A stretch of 64,000 nucleotides of DNA from Bacteroidaceae bacterium (GCA_017535725.1 JAFXTO010000005.1:1-64000), one strand, 5' to 3'. Shown: positions 1-8,665, counted from the first letter of the stretch. The notes: generated by a model from the sequence alone, not told the origin. Made by a program: numbers and translations.

Positions 1-362
1 CTTCGCCTGTGCTTGTCTCTTTTTGGCATCTTTGCTTCCAAAGCCTTGAACCGTAGCCCGCTACGCCTCTTCGGCCTTGAAACCAAATCTACTCAAAAAT
101 AGCCAAAGCACAGTTCAAAGCTAATTTTTAGAACCCACCTTTAAAAATGAAGAACTGGAATCTTTAATAGAAGTAAAATCTCTAAACCAAGAACCTATGC
201 TCGGGCAGTTAATAGTTATGGAGGTCAGACCGCTACAATGATGGAAAAGGAGGAAAAGGGGGAGGGGAATATCGCGTTCGGGCACACAAAGCCTCTCTGC
301 GAGGGGCGGAGAGGCGGATATGGGGAGGTAAAGAGTCGGTGGGTGAAAGGGAATTGAAAAGG
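1..362. other. Gene-free stretch at window start
   Basis: I see no convincing gene here. Bases 1-130 contain a short hairpin-forming word (GTAGCCCGCTAC near base 54) in a G+C-richer segment, and bases 240-350 are purine-rich. The layout resembles a degraded intergenic repeat, but I found no second full copy in this window. The short words CCTTGAACCGTA near base 45 recur near 45280, which may be chance. Confidence 0.4.
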
Positions 363-1481
363 TTATTCCACTCGCTCTCCTTTGCTGTTGAGCAGGATGC
401 CCTCTTCGGGATAGTTGTTTCCCTCGAAGGTGCAGAGGTACAGGTCCTCGTTGATAGCCTGGATGCTACGGTAGGAAGGCAGGGTGACATGTCGGCCCTC
501 CTTTGTCATCAGGCCATAGTGCCCACCTGGAGTGCTGTACATATAGCAGCGAGCCTGCTTGGAGTAGGATTCTTCTTCTTCGTCGTAGGTACCGTCTGAG
601 TACATGCAGGGATTCACATCTTCGATGACAAAGTCATCCAATAGCTGGCCATTGTAGTCATAGCGTTGGCGGACGTTGTTCTGCAAGGTGAGATAGACCC
701 CGTTCTCGTCCACGTCCGTTGCCTTGTACTCACAGGGGAAGAGCATTTTCAGCGAGTCGGTGTAAACGCCCCAGCAATCATCCTTTTTCACTTCCCAGAA
801 GCCATAGGAGGTATGGTACAAAGACTCGTATTCGGGCTTTAGCAGCCATCGGCCTTGCTTGTCGATAATGCCATTCAGGTCGTTCAAAGAGACTTCATAG
901 ACTCCGTCGTGGAAACAGTAGGCATCCGTCCAGGGATCGTAGGGGATGTTGAGATCAAAAGCGCGCTGACCCTCACGATTGATGAAGAAGATGCTGTCGG
1001 ACTGCATTACCGCCGCCAGTCCCTCGGAGAAGACCCATGCCCGCATGAACGTCGCGGGGATGACGACCTCTCCCGTGTAGGTATTGAAGTAGCCGCGCAT
1101 CTTGTCCTTGGCGAAAACAGCCAGGCTGTCATCATCAGAGAGGGCTATCCAGTCCAGCCCCTTCAGCACACGCTTACCAGTCTCTTTGTTAAAGACATAT
1201 CCCTTCTGGCTCCAATCGGCCTTGTGATACCAGAGGTCTCCATGTAGGTGGGTGTCACAATAACTGGAACTATAGCGGCGCGGTGCAATCTCCTCGTCGT
1301 AGTATGCCTTGCCGATAGCGATGACTATCAGTACCAGACACACTGCAATAATACCACCCGTGATGCGCCAGAACCAAGTTTTGTGCTTGGGATTGAAGAT
1401 GTTAAGTACGTAGCTCAATGCCTGCCATAGGCCCAGTCCGAGAACTGTAAAAAACTCCTTGAATGTTACTTTCCGTTTCAT
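363..1481 (-). CDS. WG-repeat protein with N-terminal membrane anchor
   Basis: The 372-residue product has one strong hydrophobic helix (about residues 38-60, after a short basic N-terminus), then repeated units built around aromatic-glycine pairs with KxGKxV-like turns, such as FINREGQRAF, IIDKQGRWLLKPEYE, WGVYTDSLKMLFPCEY and YGLMTKEGRHVTLP. This is the pattern of the WG repeat (KWG Leptospira) family, a beta-rich repeat whose biochemical role is unknown. The protein is probably anchored in the inner membrane with the repeats outside the cytoplasm. It stands alone, transcribed toward the window start. The ATG at 1481 is the natural start because the basic and hydrophobic segments follow directly. 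The function cannot be predicted. Confidence 0.75.
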   Translation of the reverse strand: MKRKVTFKEFFTVLGLGLWQALSYVLNIFNPKHKTWFWRITGGIIAVCLVLIVIAIGKAYYDEEIAPRRYSSSYCDTHLHGDLWYHKADWSQKGYVFNKETGKRVLKGLDWIALSDDDSLAVFAKDKMRGYFNTYTGEVVIPATFMRAWVFSEGLAAVMQSDSIFFINREGQRAFDLNIPYDPWTDAYCFHDGVYEVSLNDLNGIIDKQGRWLLKPEYESLYHTSYGFWEVKKDDCWGVYTDSLKMLFPCEYKATDVDENGVYLTLQNNVRQRYDYNGQLLDDFVIEDVNPCMYSDGTYDEEEESYSKQARCYMYSTPGGHYGLMTKEGRHVTLPSYRSIQAINEDLYLCTFEGNNYPEEGILLNSKGERVE

Positions 1482-1596
1482 AAGACTAAAGAATAAAAAA
1501 GATGAATAAAATAAGGTGTTATCTTTAGTCTTAGAGCAACACTCGGCAGGAAATCTATCGCAGGAACCTTTGTTTTTTGGGATTGAACTTAAATAC

Positions 1597-2295
1597 TCAC
1601 TCTATATTCTCCACGTCTACACCTTCCAGTCCTGTCATAAAATGCAGGATATGTTCACCGTATTTACTGCGTGAGGTCTTGATTTCCAGCTTCATCGTAT
1701 AACGACGCGCTTGAGTACTCCCTGTAGATGCTGCAATGATAGGAGCCTGAGCATAGGAACTTTCGTTGAGCGAAAAACTGGCAATACCGACGCCGTCGGC
1801 CTTCAGTTGCGCGAGGACTTTCTGTAACTGGGCACGATCGGTGGCGCTGAGGGTGATACTAAGATTACGATGTCCGATGTGCGGAAGCAACCAGTTCAGC
1901 GCCTCCAGCCCTATGAGTACCAGCACCGTCGTAAAGGTAGCGAGGAGATACATCCCAGCTCCTGCAGCCATACCTATCGCGGCCGTAACCCAGAGACCGG
2001 CAGCGGTGGTGAGGCCGTGCACCATTTGACGCTGGAAGATAATCGTACCTGCACCGATGAAACCGATACCCGACACCACCTGCGCTGCAATGCGAGAGAC
2101 ATCCAGGCGATGGTTCTCTGTAATCAGGGCACCCTCAAAACCGTGAGCAGACAGGATCATGAACAGCGCAGCACCCAGAGCCACTAAGAAATGAGTACGG
2201 AAACCCGCTTCCTTGGCGCGGTAGCCTCGCTCCAAACCAATGACCCCACCCAGCAGGGCTGCCACTGCAATATGCAAAAGAAAATTGCTATTCAT
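1597..2295 (-). CDS. MgtC/SapB family membrane protein
   Basis: The 232-residue product starts with several hydrophobic helices carrying the family signature: GGVIGLERGYRAKEAGFRTH near residues 15-35, then a GIGFIGAGTII segment near residue 85 and GLTTAAGLWVTAAIGMAAG. A soluble C-terminal domain of about 80 residues follows. MgtC-family proteins are inner-membrane proteins linked to Mg2+ limitation and ATP synthase control in enterobacteria; the role in Bacteroidetes is not established. The open frame extends to 2448, but the ATG at 2295 gives the family N-terminus and the extra upstream residues look non-coding. A TAnnTTTG-type box on the minus strand (TACCTTTG, 2324-2331) lies just upstream of this start. 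Confidence 0.88.
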   Translation of the reverse strand: MNSNFLLHIAVAALLGGVIGLERGYRAKEAGFRTHFLVALGAALFMILSAHGFEGALITENHRLDVSRIAAQVVSGIGFIGAGTIIFQRQMVHGLTTAAGLWVTAAIGMAAGAGMYLLATFTTVLVLIGLEALNWLLPHIGHRNLSITLSATDRAQLQKVLAQLKADGVGIASFSLNESSYAQAPIIAASTGSTQARRYTMKLEIKTSRSKYGEHILHFMTGLEGVDVENIE

Positions 2296-2500
2296 AACGA
2301 TGATGTTTTTGACTTTGCGGGTACAAAGGTACTCAATTATTTCGAATAACTGCCCACCAAGAACAAAAAAGTGAGAATAAAAGGGAATTTCCTGTGGAAC
2401 TTTTGACAACGTAACCACTACTGATGCCAACAAGGACGGCAGCAACATGCATATCCTTCAGGAGTTCCTCCAGAAGAAGGATGCTTTTCTGTGCTGGCTC

Positions 2501-2542
2501 AAAAAAGAACCTCCAGCTGAAAGAATCGGCCAGAGGTTTTTT
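2501..2542 (-). terminator. Rho-independent terminator after rpiB
   Basis: On the minus strand a ten-pair stem (2529-2538 with 2508-2517, two wobble pairs) closes an 11-base loop and is followed by TCTTTTTT. It lies directly after the rpiB stop and ends the transketolase-rpiB unit. A T run on the other side means it could also act on the plus strand. Confidence 0.7.
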
Positions 2543-2565
2543 GTATTATTGTCAAGCTTAGATGC

Positions 2566-3006
2566 TCAGCGTACAGGAATCTTATTGACGCGTGCCTGAT
2601 GGCGTCCGCCCTCGAACTTGGTGATGAAGAATTCGTCGAGACAGGCGGTAGCGGTGGCTTCGTCAATGAAGCGACCGGGGAAGACGATGACGTTAGCATC
2701 GTTGTGCTGACGGATGAGATGTGCAATCTCTGGACGCCATACAAGTCCGGCGCGAACACCCTGATGCTTGTTCAACGTCATGCTGATACCTTCACCAGAA
2801 CCACATACAGCGATACCAGGATAGACTTCGCCCGACTCAATGGCTTCGCCCAAGGCATGTCCGAAGTCGGAGTAATCACAACTGGCCTCGCTATTGGTAC
2901 CGAAGTCGCGGTAGACAATGCCACGTTCCACGAGGTATTTCTTGATGAATTCTTTCAGAGGATAGCCAGCGTGGTCACTGGCCAACCCAACTACTTTGAT
3001 ATCCAT
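2566..3006 (-). CDS. rpiB: Ribose-5-phosphate isomerase B
   Basis: The 146-residue length is typical of RpiB, which interconverts ribose 5-phosphate and ribulose 5-phosphate in the cytoplasm. The sequence shows the N-terminal GLASDHAGYPLKE segment, the CGSGEGISM loop with the expected active-site cysteine, HNDANVIVFPGRFI and the C-terminal GGRHQARVNKI. It follows transketolase on the same strand with a 110-base gap, so the two form a small non-oxidative pentose phosphate unit. Some members of this LacAB/RpiB superfamily isomerise other sugar phosphates (allose, galactose), but the neighbour supports ribose 5-phosphate. Confidence 0.95.
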   Translation of the reverse strand: MDIKVVGLASDHAGYPLKEFIKKYLVERGIVYRDFGTNSEASCDYSDFGHALGEAIESGEVYPGIAVCGSGEGISMTLNKHQGVRAGLVWRPEIAHLIRQHNDANVIVFPGRFIDEATATACLDEFFITKFEGGRHQARVNKIPVR

Positions 3007-3027
3007 GTTTTTAATGTATAATTGAAA

Positions 3028-3119
3028 ATTGATAATGTATAATTCATTCTATGTGCCGACGTGGAAACGATTCAGAACTCAAATATAATTATACATTATC
3101 AATTATACATTATCAATTA
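3028..3119. repeat. Inverted repeat between tkt and rpiB
   Basis: The 17-base word ATTGATAATGTATAATT at 3028-3044 is repeated inverted twice, at 3087-3103 and 3101-3117, the second copy running into the tkt stop codon. The transcript could fold into either of two alternative stems. It could be an RNA-processing or partial termination site between the two genes; this is inference. Confidence 0.7.
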
Positions 3120-5132
3120 GAGAATGGCTTTGACCTGCTTGTACACATTCTCTGCCGTGAAGCCCAGTTTCTCGTCCAGCACCTTGTAGGGAGCGCTGAA
3201 GCCGAAGCTCTCGAGACCCCAGACGGTGCCATCGGCACCTACCAGGCCTTCGAGGTTCACGGGCAGACCAGCGGTCAGACCGAACTTCTTCACACCTGCG
3301 GGCAGGATAGCCTGCTGGTAGTCCTTCGGCTGGCTGCGGAACAGACCTTCAGAGGGAACGCTGACGATGCGCACCTTCACGCCGTCCTTGCGCAGGAGCT
3401 CTGTGCCGGCCACGAGGGTGCTGACCTCCGAACCGCTGGCGAGCAGGATGACATCGGGATTCTCGTCAGAGCCGGCCACGATGTATGCACCCTTACCAGC
3501 CTGAGCATAGTCGTTGCCTGCAGGCAGGTCGGCGATGTTCTGACGGCTGAGGATGAGGGCTGTGGGGCTGTTGGTATTCTCCATAGCCAGACGCCAGGCA
3601 GCGGTGGTCTCTTGTGCGTCGGCAGGACGCAGCACGAGGGTGGAGTTCTTGCCGTGGTGATTCTTCAGCTTCTCCATCAGACGAATCTGTGCTTCCTGCT
3701 CTACGGGCTCGTGGGTAGGACCGTCTTCACCAACGCGGAAAGCATCGTGCGTCCACACGAACTTAACGGGCAGTTCCATCAGGGCAGCCATACGTACGGC
3801 GGGCTTCATATAGTCAGAGAATACGAAGAACGTACCGCAAGCGGGGATGACACCACCGTGCAGAGCCATACCTATGCAGCAACAAGCCATGGTCAGCTCA
3901 GCCACACCGGCCTGGAAGAAGGCACCGCTGAAGTCACCAGCCTTCAGGGCATGGGTCTTCTTCAGGAAGCCGTCGGTCTTGTCGGAGTTCGAGAGGTCAG
4001 CGCTGGCGCAAATCATGTTGGGCACCTGCTCGGCAAGCACGCTCAGCACAGCAGCGCTGGCATTACGTGTGGCGTCGCCGCTCTTCTGCTGAACCTTGGT
4101 CCAATCCACCTTCGGAGCCTTGCCGCTGAACCATTCAGCCTGTGCGGCAGCCTTCTCGGGATTAGCCTGAGCCCAAGCTGCTTCTTCGGCCTTGCGCTCT
4201 GCGGCGATAGCCTTCAGCTCCTCAGCACGCTGAGCATAGAGAGCCTTCACATCGTCGAAGATAACGAACGGATTATCAGCATCTCCACCCAGGTTGGCTA
4301 CAGTCTTTCTGTAAGCGTCGCCGCCGAGGGGAGCACCGTGGGTCTTGCAGTTGCGCTCGTAGCTGCTGCCGTCCTCCTTCAGGGCACCCTTACCCATGAT
4401 GGTCTTACCGATGATGAGTGCGGGCTTTCCCTTCACAGCCTTGGCAGCTTCGATAGCCTTGCAGATCTGTGCGGCATCGTTACCGTTGATTTCGAAGACT
4501 TCCCAACCCAGAGCACGATACTTGGCAGCGGTGTCCTCGTTCATTACCTCAGCGCATTCGGTGGAGAGCTGGATGTCATTGGAGTCGTAGAACATCACGA
4601 CGTTGTCCAGTCCCAGGGTGCCAGCAATGCGGGCAGCTCCCTGTGAGATTTCTTCCTGCACGCCGCCGTCGGAGATATAGATGTAGATGGTCTCCTTCTC
4701 GAAGGTGGGGTTGCCTGTGTGAGCAGCCAGGAACTTAGCAGCGATGGCAGCACCGATACCGAAGGTGTGGCCCTGTCCCAGAGGACCGCTGGTGTTCTCA
4801 ATACCGCGCTTGGGGTCAGCCTCGGGGTGACCGGGGGTGGGAGAACCCCACTGACGCAGCTGCTGCAGCTCTTCGAGCGAGAACTTGCCGATGAGGGCCA
4901 GCTGGCTGTAGAGCATGGGAGCCATGTGACCGGGATCGAGGAAGAAACGGTCGCGACCTGCCCAATTGGGGTCGGCGGGATCGTAGGTGAGGTATTCGCT
5001 GTAGAGCACATTGATGAAATCGGCTCCGCCCATAGCGCCGCCGGGATGTCCGCTCTTGGCCTTTTCGACCATCGACGCAGCAAGGATGCGGATGTTGTCT
5101 GCTGCGTGATTCAGTACTTTGATGTCGTTCAT
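3117..5132 (-). CDS. tkt: Transketolase
   Basis: The 671-residue length is standard for transketolase, a thiamine-diphosphate enzyme that moves two-carbon units between sugar phosphates in the pentose phosphate pathway. The N-terminal domain has KSGHPGGAMGGADF near residue 25, GPLGQGHTFGIGAA near 117, and a ThDP/Mg2+ motif in the form SDGGVQEE followed by DSNDIQLS. The pyrimidine domain has FVWTHDAFRVGEDGPTHEP near residue 467, with the catalytic-type histidine. The C-terminal domain is complete. It is the first gene of a unit with rpiB. Confidence 0.97.
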   Translation of the reverse strand: MNDIKVLNHAADNIRILAASMVEKAKSGHPGGAMGGADFINVLYSEYLTYDPADPNWAGRDRFFLDPGHMAPMLYSQLALIGKFSLEELQQLRQWGSPTPGHPEADPKRGIENTSGPLGQGHTFGIGAAIAAKFLAAHTGNPTFEKETIYIYISDGGVQEEISQGAARIAGTLGLDNVVMFYDSNDIQLSTECAEVMNEDTAAKYRALGWEVFEINGNDAAQICKAIEAAKAVKGKPALIIGKTIMGKGALKEDGSSYERNCKTHGAPLGGDAYRKTVANLGGDADNPFVIFDDVKALYAQRAEELKAIAAERKAEEAAWAQANPEKAAAQAEWFSGKAPKVDWTKVQQKSGDATRNASAAVLSVLAEQVPNMICASADLSNSDKTDGFLKKTHALKAGDFSGAFFQAGVAELTMACCCIGMALHGGVIPACGTFFVFSDYMKPAVRMAALMELPVKFVWTHDAFRVGEDGPTHEPVEQEAQIRLMEKLKNHHGKNSTLVLRPADAQETTAAWRLAMENTNSPTALILSRQNIADLPAGNDYAQAGKGAYIVAGSDENPDVILLASGSEVSTLVAGTELLRKDGVKVRIVSVPSEGLFRSQPKDYQQAILPAGVKKFGLTAGLPVNLEGLVGADGTVWGLESFGFSAPYKVLDEKLGFTAENVYKQVKAIL

Positions 5133-5189
5133 AAATTAATGAATTAGAGATTAATAATATGTTTAACATTAATGTTCACTTCAAATTTT

Positions 5190-6602
5190 TTACCTAAGCC
5201 ACAAGTCCACAAGGAAGTAGGTACCCAAGCCTAAGAGCCATCCGAGCAACACCTTAGGCATGATGTGGCGGACGTACCAAGCCACACTAACGCCCTCTGC
5301 CTTCATCAGCGAATAGCCACAGACATTGCCAATAGGAAGCAGGCAACCAGCCACGCACCCGCTATATATAATAAGGTGCCAATACTGACCGTTCTGGAGG
5401 AAGGACTGGGCGTAGGTGGGGTCGAGGGCTGGCGAGAGGGTATTGATGTCATCAGCCACCGGATAGATGTTGATTGCGGTGAGCACCACGGCGATGTTGT
5501 CGAGGAACGCGCTGATGGTTCCCATGGCTATGCTCATCACGTAGATGTTGTGAATCCACTCGTCGCACCAAGCCTGTATGCTGGCCATGATACCAGTCTC
5601 GATACAGACGCTTACACAAAGGAAGATGCCGACGAAGTACATGATGGTCTGCAGAGAGGCATATTGGAACTGGCGGTCGGTGCTCTGAGTGAGTGGCTGG
5701 TCTGTGAGGATGCGACGATGGTTCATTATCTCATGTAACACCCACAGCACTCCCAGCACGCACAGGGCACCAAGGAAAGGCGGCAGGAGGGTGATGCGAT
5801 GGAAGGTAGGGATAAACCACAGGCCTCCCAGCCCCACCACAAGCAACAATACCTGTTGCCAGAGAGGTAGCGTGCTCTGGTCGCCCCGGTAGATGGCGGT
5901 CGGCCGGATAATGTCGATGTGGTCGGGCAGGGCACGAGAAATCAGATAGGTGGGAACCACGATGGACATCAAGCAGGGTAGAGCCAAGGCTGCGGTGAAA
6001 TCCGTAGGGGTAATGGCACCCTTCGTCCACACAAAGAGCGAGGTAATATCGCCGATAACCGTAGCGGCGCCTCCGCAGTTAGCTGCGATGACAATAGCCG
6101 CACCTATCCACATACGCCAGCGTGTCTGCTGCACGATGCGACGCATGATTAACAACATCAGAACCGTCGTGGTCAGGTTGTCCAGATTCACGCTGATAAG
6201 GCAAGTGAAAGCTACCAGTCCCCAAAGCAGATGACGGCTGCTGCGAGCACGGACGACATCGGTGATGAACTCGAAACAGCCATTTGAATTCAGCACATTC
6301 ACAATGTTCATCGTTGCCAGCAGATAGAGTACGATGCCACAGAGGTCTGCACCATAGCGCACGAAGACATGTCGGGCAATGAACTCTTTGACTACCCCAG
6401 AAGAGGACTCTACGCCTTCGTGGAACAGGGCGTACTCCGCACCATGCATCTTCAGGGTAAAGTCCGTAGCAGTGGACATATAGAGAATCCACACAACGAC
6501 ACCCGTGAACATGGCAATTGTCGCCTTGTTGATGCGTGTGATATGCTCATTTGCTATTAGCAAATATGCGATGATAATAAGCGAAACAATAGCATAAGTC
6601 AT
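5190..6602 (-). CDS. nhaD: NhaD-type Na+/H+ antiporter
   Basis: The 470-residue product is strongly hydrophobic with about 11-13 membrane helices and belongs to the ion transporter superfamily. The order of conserved pieces fits NhaD: an ATMNIVNVLNSNGCFEF segment, LISVNLDNLTTTVLM with the conserved Asp-Asn pair in a helix, IVIAANCGGAATVIGDITS, and a second half with GTISAFLDNIAVVLTAINIY and GCLLPIGNVCGYSLMKAEG. It would expel Na+ or Li+ in exchange for protons at the inner membrane. The ATG at 6602 is preceded by a well-spaced promoter. It is transcribed away from tRNA-Gly. Confidence 0.92.
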   Translation of the reverse strand: MTYAIVSLIIIAYLLIANEHITRINKATIAMFTGVVVWILYMSTATDFTLKMHGAEYALFHEGVESSSGVVKEFIARHVFVRYGADLCGIVLYLLATMNIVNVLNSNGCFEFITDVVRARSSRHLLWGLVAFTCLISVNLDNLTTTVLMLLIMRRIVQQTRWRMWIGAAIVIAANCGGAATVIGDITSLFVWTKGAITPTDFTAALALPCLMSIVVPTYLISRALPDHIDIIRPTAIYRGDQSTLPLWQQVLLLVVGLGGLWFIPTFHRITLLPPFLGALCVLGVLWVLHEIMNHRRILTDQPLTQSTDRQFQYASLQTIMYFVGIFLCVSVCIETGIMASIQAWCDEWIHNIYVMSIAMGTISAFLDNIAVVLTAINIYPVADDINTLSPALDPTYAQSFLQNGQYWHLIIYSGCVAGCLLPIGNVCGYSLMKAEGVSVAWYVRHIMPKVLLGWLLGLGTYFLVDLWLR

Positions 6603-6625
6603 GGCTTTTTGCGTATTTCAGACCA

Positions 6626-6657
6626 CAAAGATATGGAAAGTGCGGCGTATACGCAAA
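6626..6657 (-). promoter_or_regulatory. Bacteroidetes-type promoter of nhaD
   Basis: Minus-strand -7 box TATCTTTG (6626-6633) and -33 box TTTG (6654-6657), separated by exactly 20 bases, match the Bacteroidetes primary sigma consensus. Transcription would start close to 6619, about 17 bases before the nhaD ATG. Confidence 0.7.
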
Positions 6658-6672
6658 AAAAACAGCAAGAAA

Positions 6673-6704
6673 TTTGCAAAATAGCCTCGAAAGACGTACC
6701 TTTG
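6673..6704 (+). promoter_or_regulatory. Bacteroidetes-type promoter of tRNA-Gly/rarA
   Basis: A -33 box TTTG (6673-6676) and a -7 box TACCTTTG (6697-6704) are separated by 20 bases. The predicted start, near 6711, is about 19 bases before the mature tRNA. No other promoter is visible before rarA, so tRNA and rarA are probably one transcript. Confidence 0.72.
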
Positions 6705-6729
6705 CGCCGAAAAACGTGGAAAAAGACAT

Positions 6730-6805
6730 GCGATAGTAGCTCAGTTGGTAGAGCATTGGCTTCCCAAGCCGAGGGTCGCGGGTTCGAGTCCCGTCTATCG
6801 CTCCA
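6730..6805 (+). tRNA. tRNA-Gly (anticodon CCC)
   Basis: A complete cloverleaf is visible: acceptor stem 6730-6736 with 6795-6801, D stem GCTC/GAGC, anticodon stem TTGGC/GCCGA enclosing TTCCCAA (anticodon CCC at 6763-6765), T stem GCGGG/CCCGT with loop TTCGAGT, discriminator T at 6802 and an encoded CCA at 6803-6805. The anticodon and the U73 discriminator both indicate glycine (GGG codons). The final A of the CCA is also the A of the rarA start codon. Confidence 0.95.
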
Positions 6806-8079
6806 TGAAGCCCCTGGCAGAAAGAATGCGCCCCACGACGCTCAACGGCTACATCGGCCAGCAGCACTTGGTTGGAGAGGGAGCCGTATTGCGCCGGATG
6901 ATAGAATCTGGGCGCGTTTCTTCTTTTATACTATGGGGGCCTCCTGGCACCGGGAAGACCACACTGGCCCAAATCATCGCTCACACATTGGAAACACCCT
7001 TCTACACCCTCTCGGCCGTGACCAGTGGCGTGAAGGACGTGCGAGATGTCATCGAACGGGCGCGCGGAGGACGTTTTTTCTCGGAGGCTGCTCCAATCTT
7101 GTTCATTGACGAAATCCATCGATTCAGCAAATCGCAGCAAGACTCGTTACTGGGAGCCGTGGAACAGGGAGTGGTGACACTCATCGGTGCTACTACGGAG
7201 AATCCCAGCTTTGAAGTCATCCGTCCACTGCTCTCGCGATGTGCAGTCTATGTTTTGAAATCGCTTGACAAAGCAGAACTGCTACAGTTACTCAACCGAG
7301 CACTCAGCGAAGATATCATCCTGAAAGAGATGAAGATTGAAGTGCGCGAGACTGAGGCCCTGCTGCGCTACAGCGGAGGTGACGCACGCAAGTTGCTGAA
7401 CATTCTTGAACTGGTGACGGACACTGGCGCGGACAATACAACGGAAGTCATCATCACGGACCAGCTCGTAAGCGAACGACTGCAACAGAACCCTATGGCC
7501 TACGACAAGGACGGCGAGATGCACTACGACATCATCTCCGCCTTCATCAAGAGCATCCGGGGTAGCGACCCAGACGGAGCCATCTACTGGCTGGCACGGA
7601 TGATAGAGGGAGGTGAAGACCCCGCCTTCATCGCTCGGCGTCTGGTTATCTCGGCATCGGAGGACATCGGGCTGGCAAACCCCAACGCGCTACTACTCGC
7701 CAATGCCGCCTTCGATGTTGTACAGAAGATAGGATGGCCCGAAGGACGCATACCCTTAGCCGAAGCTACCATCTATCTGGCCACCTCACCTAAGAGCAAT
7801 TCTGCCTATATGGCCATTAACGATGCGCTGGCTTTCGTTCAGAAGACAGGAAATCAGCCCGTTCCGTTGCACCTGCGCAATGCGCCCACCAAGCTGATGA
7901 AGGAATTAGGCTACAGCGATGGCTATAAGTACGCCCACGACTACGTAGGGAACTTCGTCGAACAACAGTTCCTGCCTGATGGTATTACCCAACGTTTCTG
8001 GCATGCACAGCCAAACGCCGCCGAGGAGAAGCTACAAGCACGGATGCTGCAGCTATGGGGCAAGCGGTTCGAAAAGTAA
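6805..8079 (+). CDS. rarA: Replication-associated recombination protein A (RarA/MgsA)
   Basis: This is a 424-residue AAA+ ATPase related to clamp loaders that acts at stalled replication forks and interacts with SSB in E. coli. The N-terminus PLAERMRPTTLNGYIGQQHL is diagnostic of RarA. Walker A is GPPGTGKTT near residue 45 and Walker B is ILFIDEIHRF near residue 100, with sensor 1 GATTENPSF following. The C-terminal MgsA/tetramerisation part (SIRGSDPDGAIYWLARM, RRLVISASEDIGLANP) is present. The frame is open upstream through the tRNA, but the ATG at 6805 reproduces the family N-terminus. The start codon shares one base with the tRNA end, leaving no separate ribosome-binding site outside the T arm and acceptor stem. 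Confidence 0.95.
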   Translation: MKPLAERMRPTTLNGYIGQQHLVGEGAVLRRMIESGRVSSFILWGPPGTGKTTLAQIIAHTLETPFYTLSAVTSGVKDVRDVIERARGGRFFSEAAPILFIDEIHRFSKSQQDSLLGAVEQGVVTLIGATTENPSFEVIRPLLSRCAVYVLKSLDKAELLQLLNRALSEDIILKEMKIEVRETEALLRYSGGDARKLLNILELVTDTGADNTTEVIITDQLVSERLQQNPMAYDKDGEMHYDIISAFIKSIRGSDPDGAIYWLARMIEGGEDPAFIARRLVISASEDIGLANPNALLLANAAFDVVQKIGWPEGRIPLAEATIYLATSPKSNSAYMAINDALAFVQKTGNQPVPLHLRNAPTKLMKELGYSDGYKYAHDYVGNFVEQQFLPDGITQRFWHAQPNAAEEKLQARMLQLWGKRFEK

Positions 8080-8157
8080 GTCATTCCAAGTTCGCACACA
8101 CTCGTCTTATGCACCTCCGCGCAGCACTAATTCATGCAAAAATTGTGTAAAAAGGAG

Positions 8158-8610
8158 CCTTCTCGTCACTTCGTCACCAAATTATCACCTTCGTCACACT
8201 TTTCGTCACACTTTTAAGCCTCTAATAATCAATCAGAACACGCATTTATTTCTCCATTTGTGACGAAATGACGGGTTTTTCTTTCTTTTCGTGTCCGCGC
8301 GCGTACGCGTGCGCGAGAAGACATAAAACGTCCCTGCCACACTTCGACAATACTTAGGAGTCTGCCCCTACAAATAACCGGGCACAATATCCCCACGTTT
8401 CACCGAACACGTAAGGACAAAACTGCAAACACGTACGGACGTTAAGGCAAACACGTACGGACGTGAAGGCAAACACGTAAGGACGTAAAGGCAAACACGT
8501 AAGGACGTAAAGGCAAACACGTAAGGACGAAATCCCAAACACGTACGGACGAAATCCCAAACACGTACGGACGAGTGAATCGTTTGACAGTTGTCAAACT
8601 GTCTGGACAT
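8158..8610 (+). repeat. Composite intergenic repeat, copy A
   Basis: The gene-free stretch 8080-8665 is filled by a composite element that recurs in the same order and orientation at about 53050-53433. From left to right it has CGTCAC words (8165-8213), a GTGACGAAATGACGGG word near 8262, an alternating CG/CA run (CGCGCGCGTACGCGTGCGCG near 8296-8315), a variable spacer, a 22-bp tandem array from 8408 with eight units (starts at 8408, 8430, 8452, 8474, 8496, 8518, 8540 and 8562) and a terminal palindrome TTTGACAGTTGTCAAA at 8583-8598. Units share the form CACGTAMGGACG-N7-AAA. No CRISPR-like spacers are present. Confidence 0.85.
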
Positions 8611-8665
8611 CTATATCTATTTGGCAAAGACTCTACGTGTTTGGTTACATGCATCCTTAGCCTCA

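Noticed and set aside
1..130. Insertion-sequence end
   Set aside because: A small palindrome and repeat-like look, but no transposase fragment, no inverted partner and no target duplication inside the window.
2390..2600. Plus-strand frame reading DNVTTTDANKDGSNMHILQE near 2410
   Set aside because: It looks protein-like but lacks a start near its beginning, runs through the rpiB terminator and into the antisense of rpiB; could be an old gene scrap, too weak to call.
3051..4646. Long plus-strand open frame (531 codons) opposite transketolase
   Set aside because: It lies entirely antisense to a well-conserved enzyme with every family motif; the product is Leu/Gly/Glu-rich without a domain, as expected from antisense reading of G+C-rich codons.
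8408..8583. Possible CRISPR array (regular 22-bp units)
   Set aside because: Units are contiguous with no unique spacers, unit sequences drift gradually, and no cas gene is in the window. The same applies to 53274-53405 and 22674-22827.
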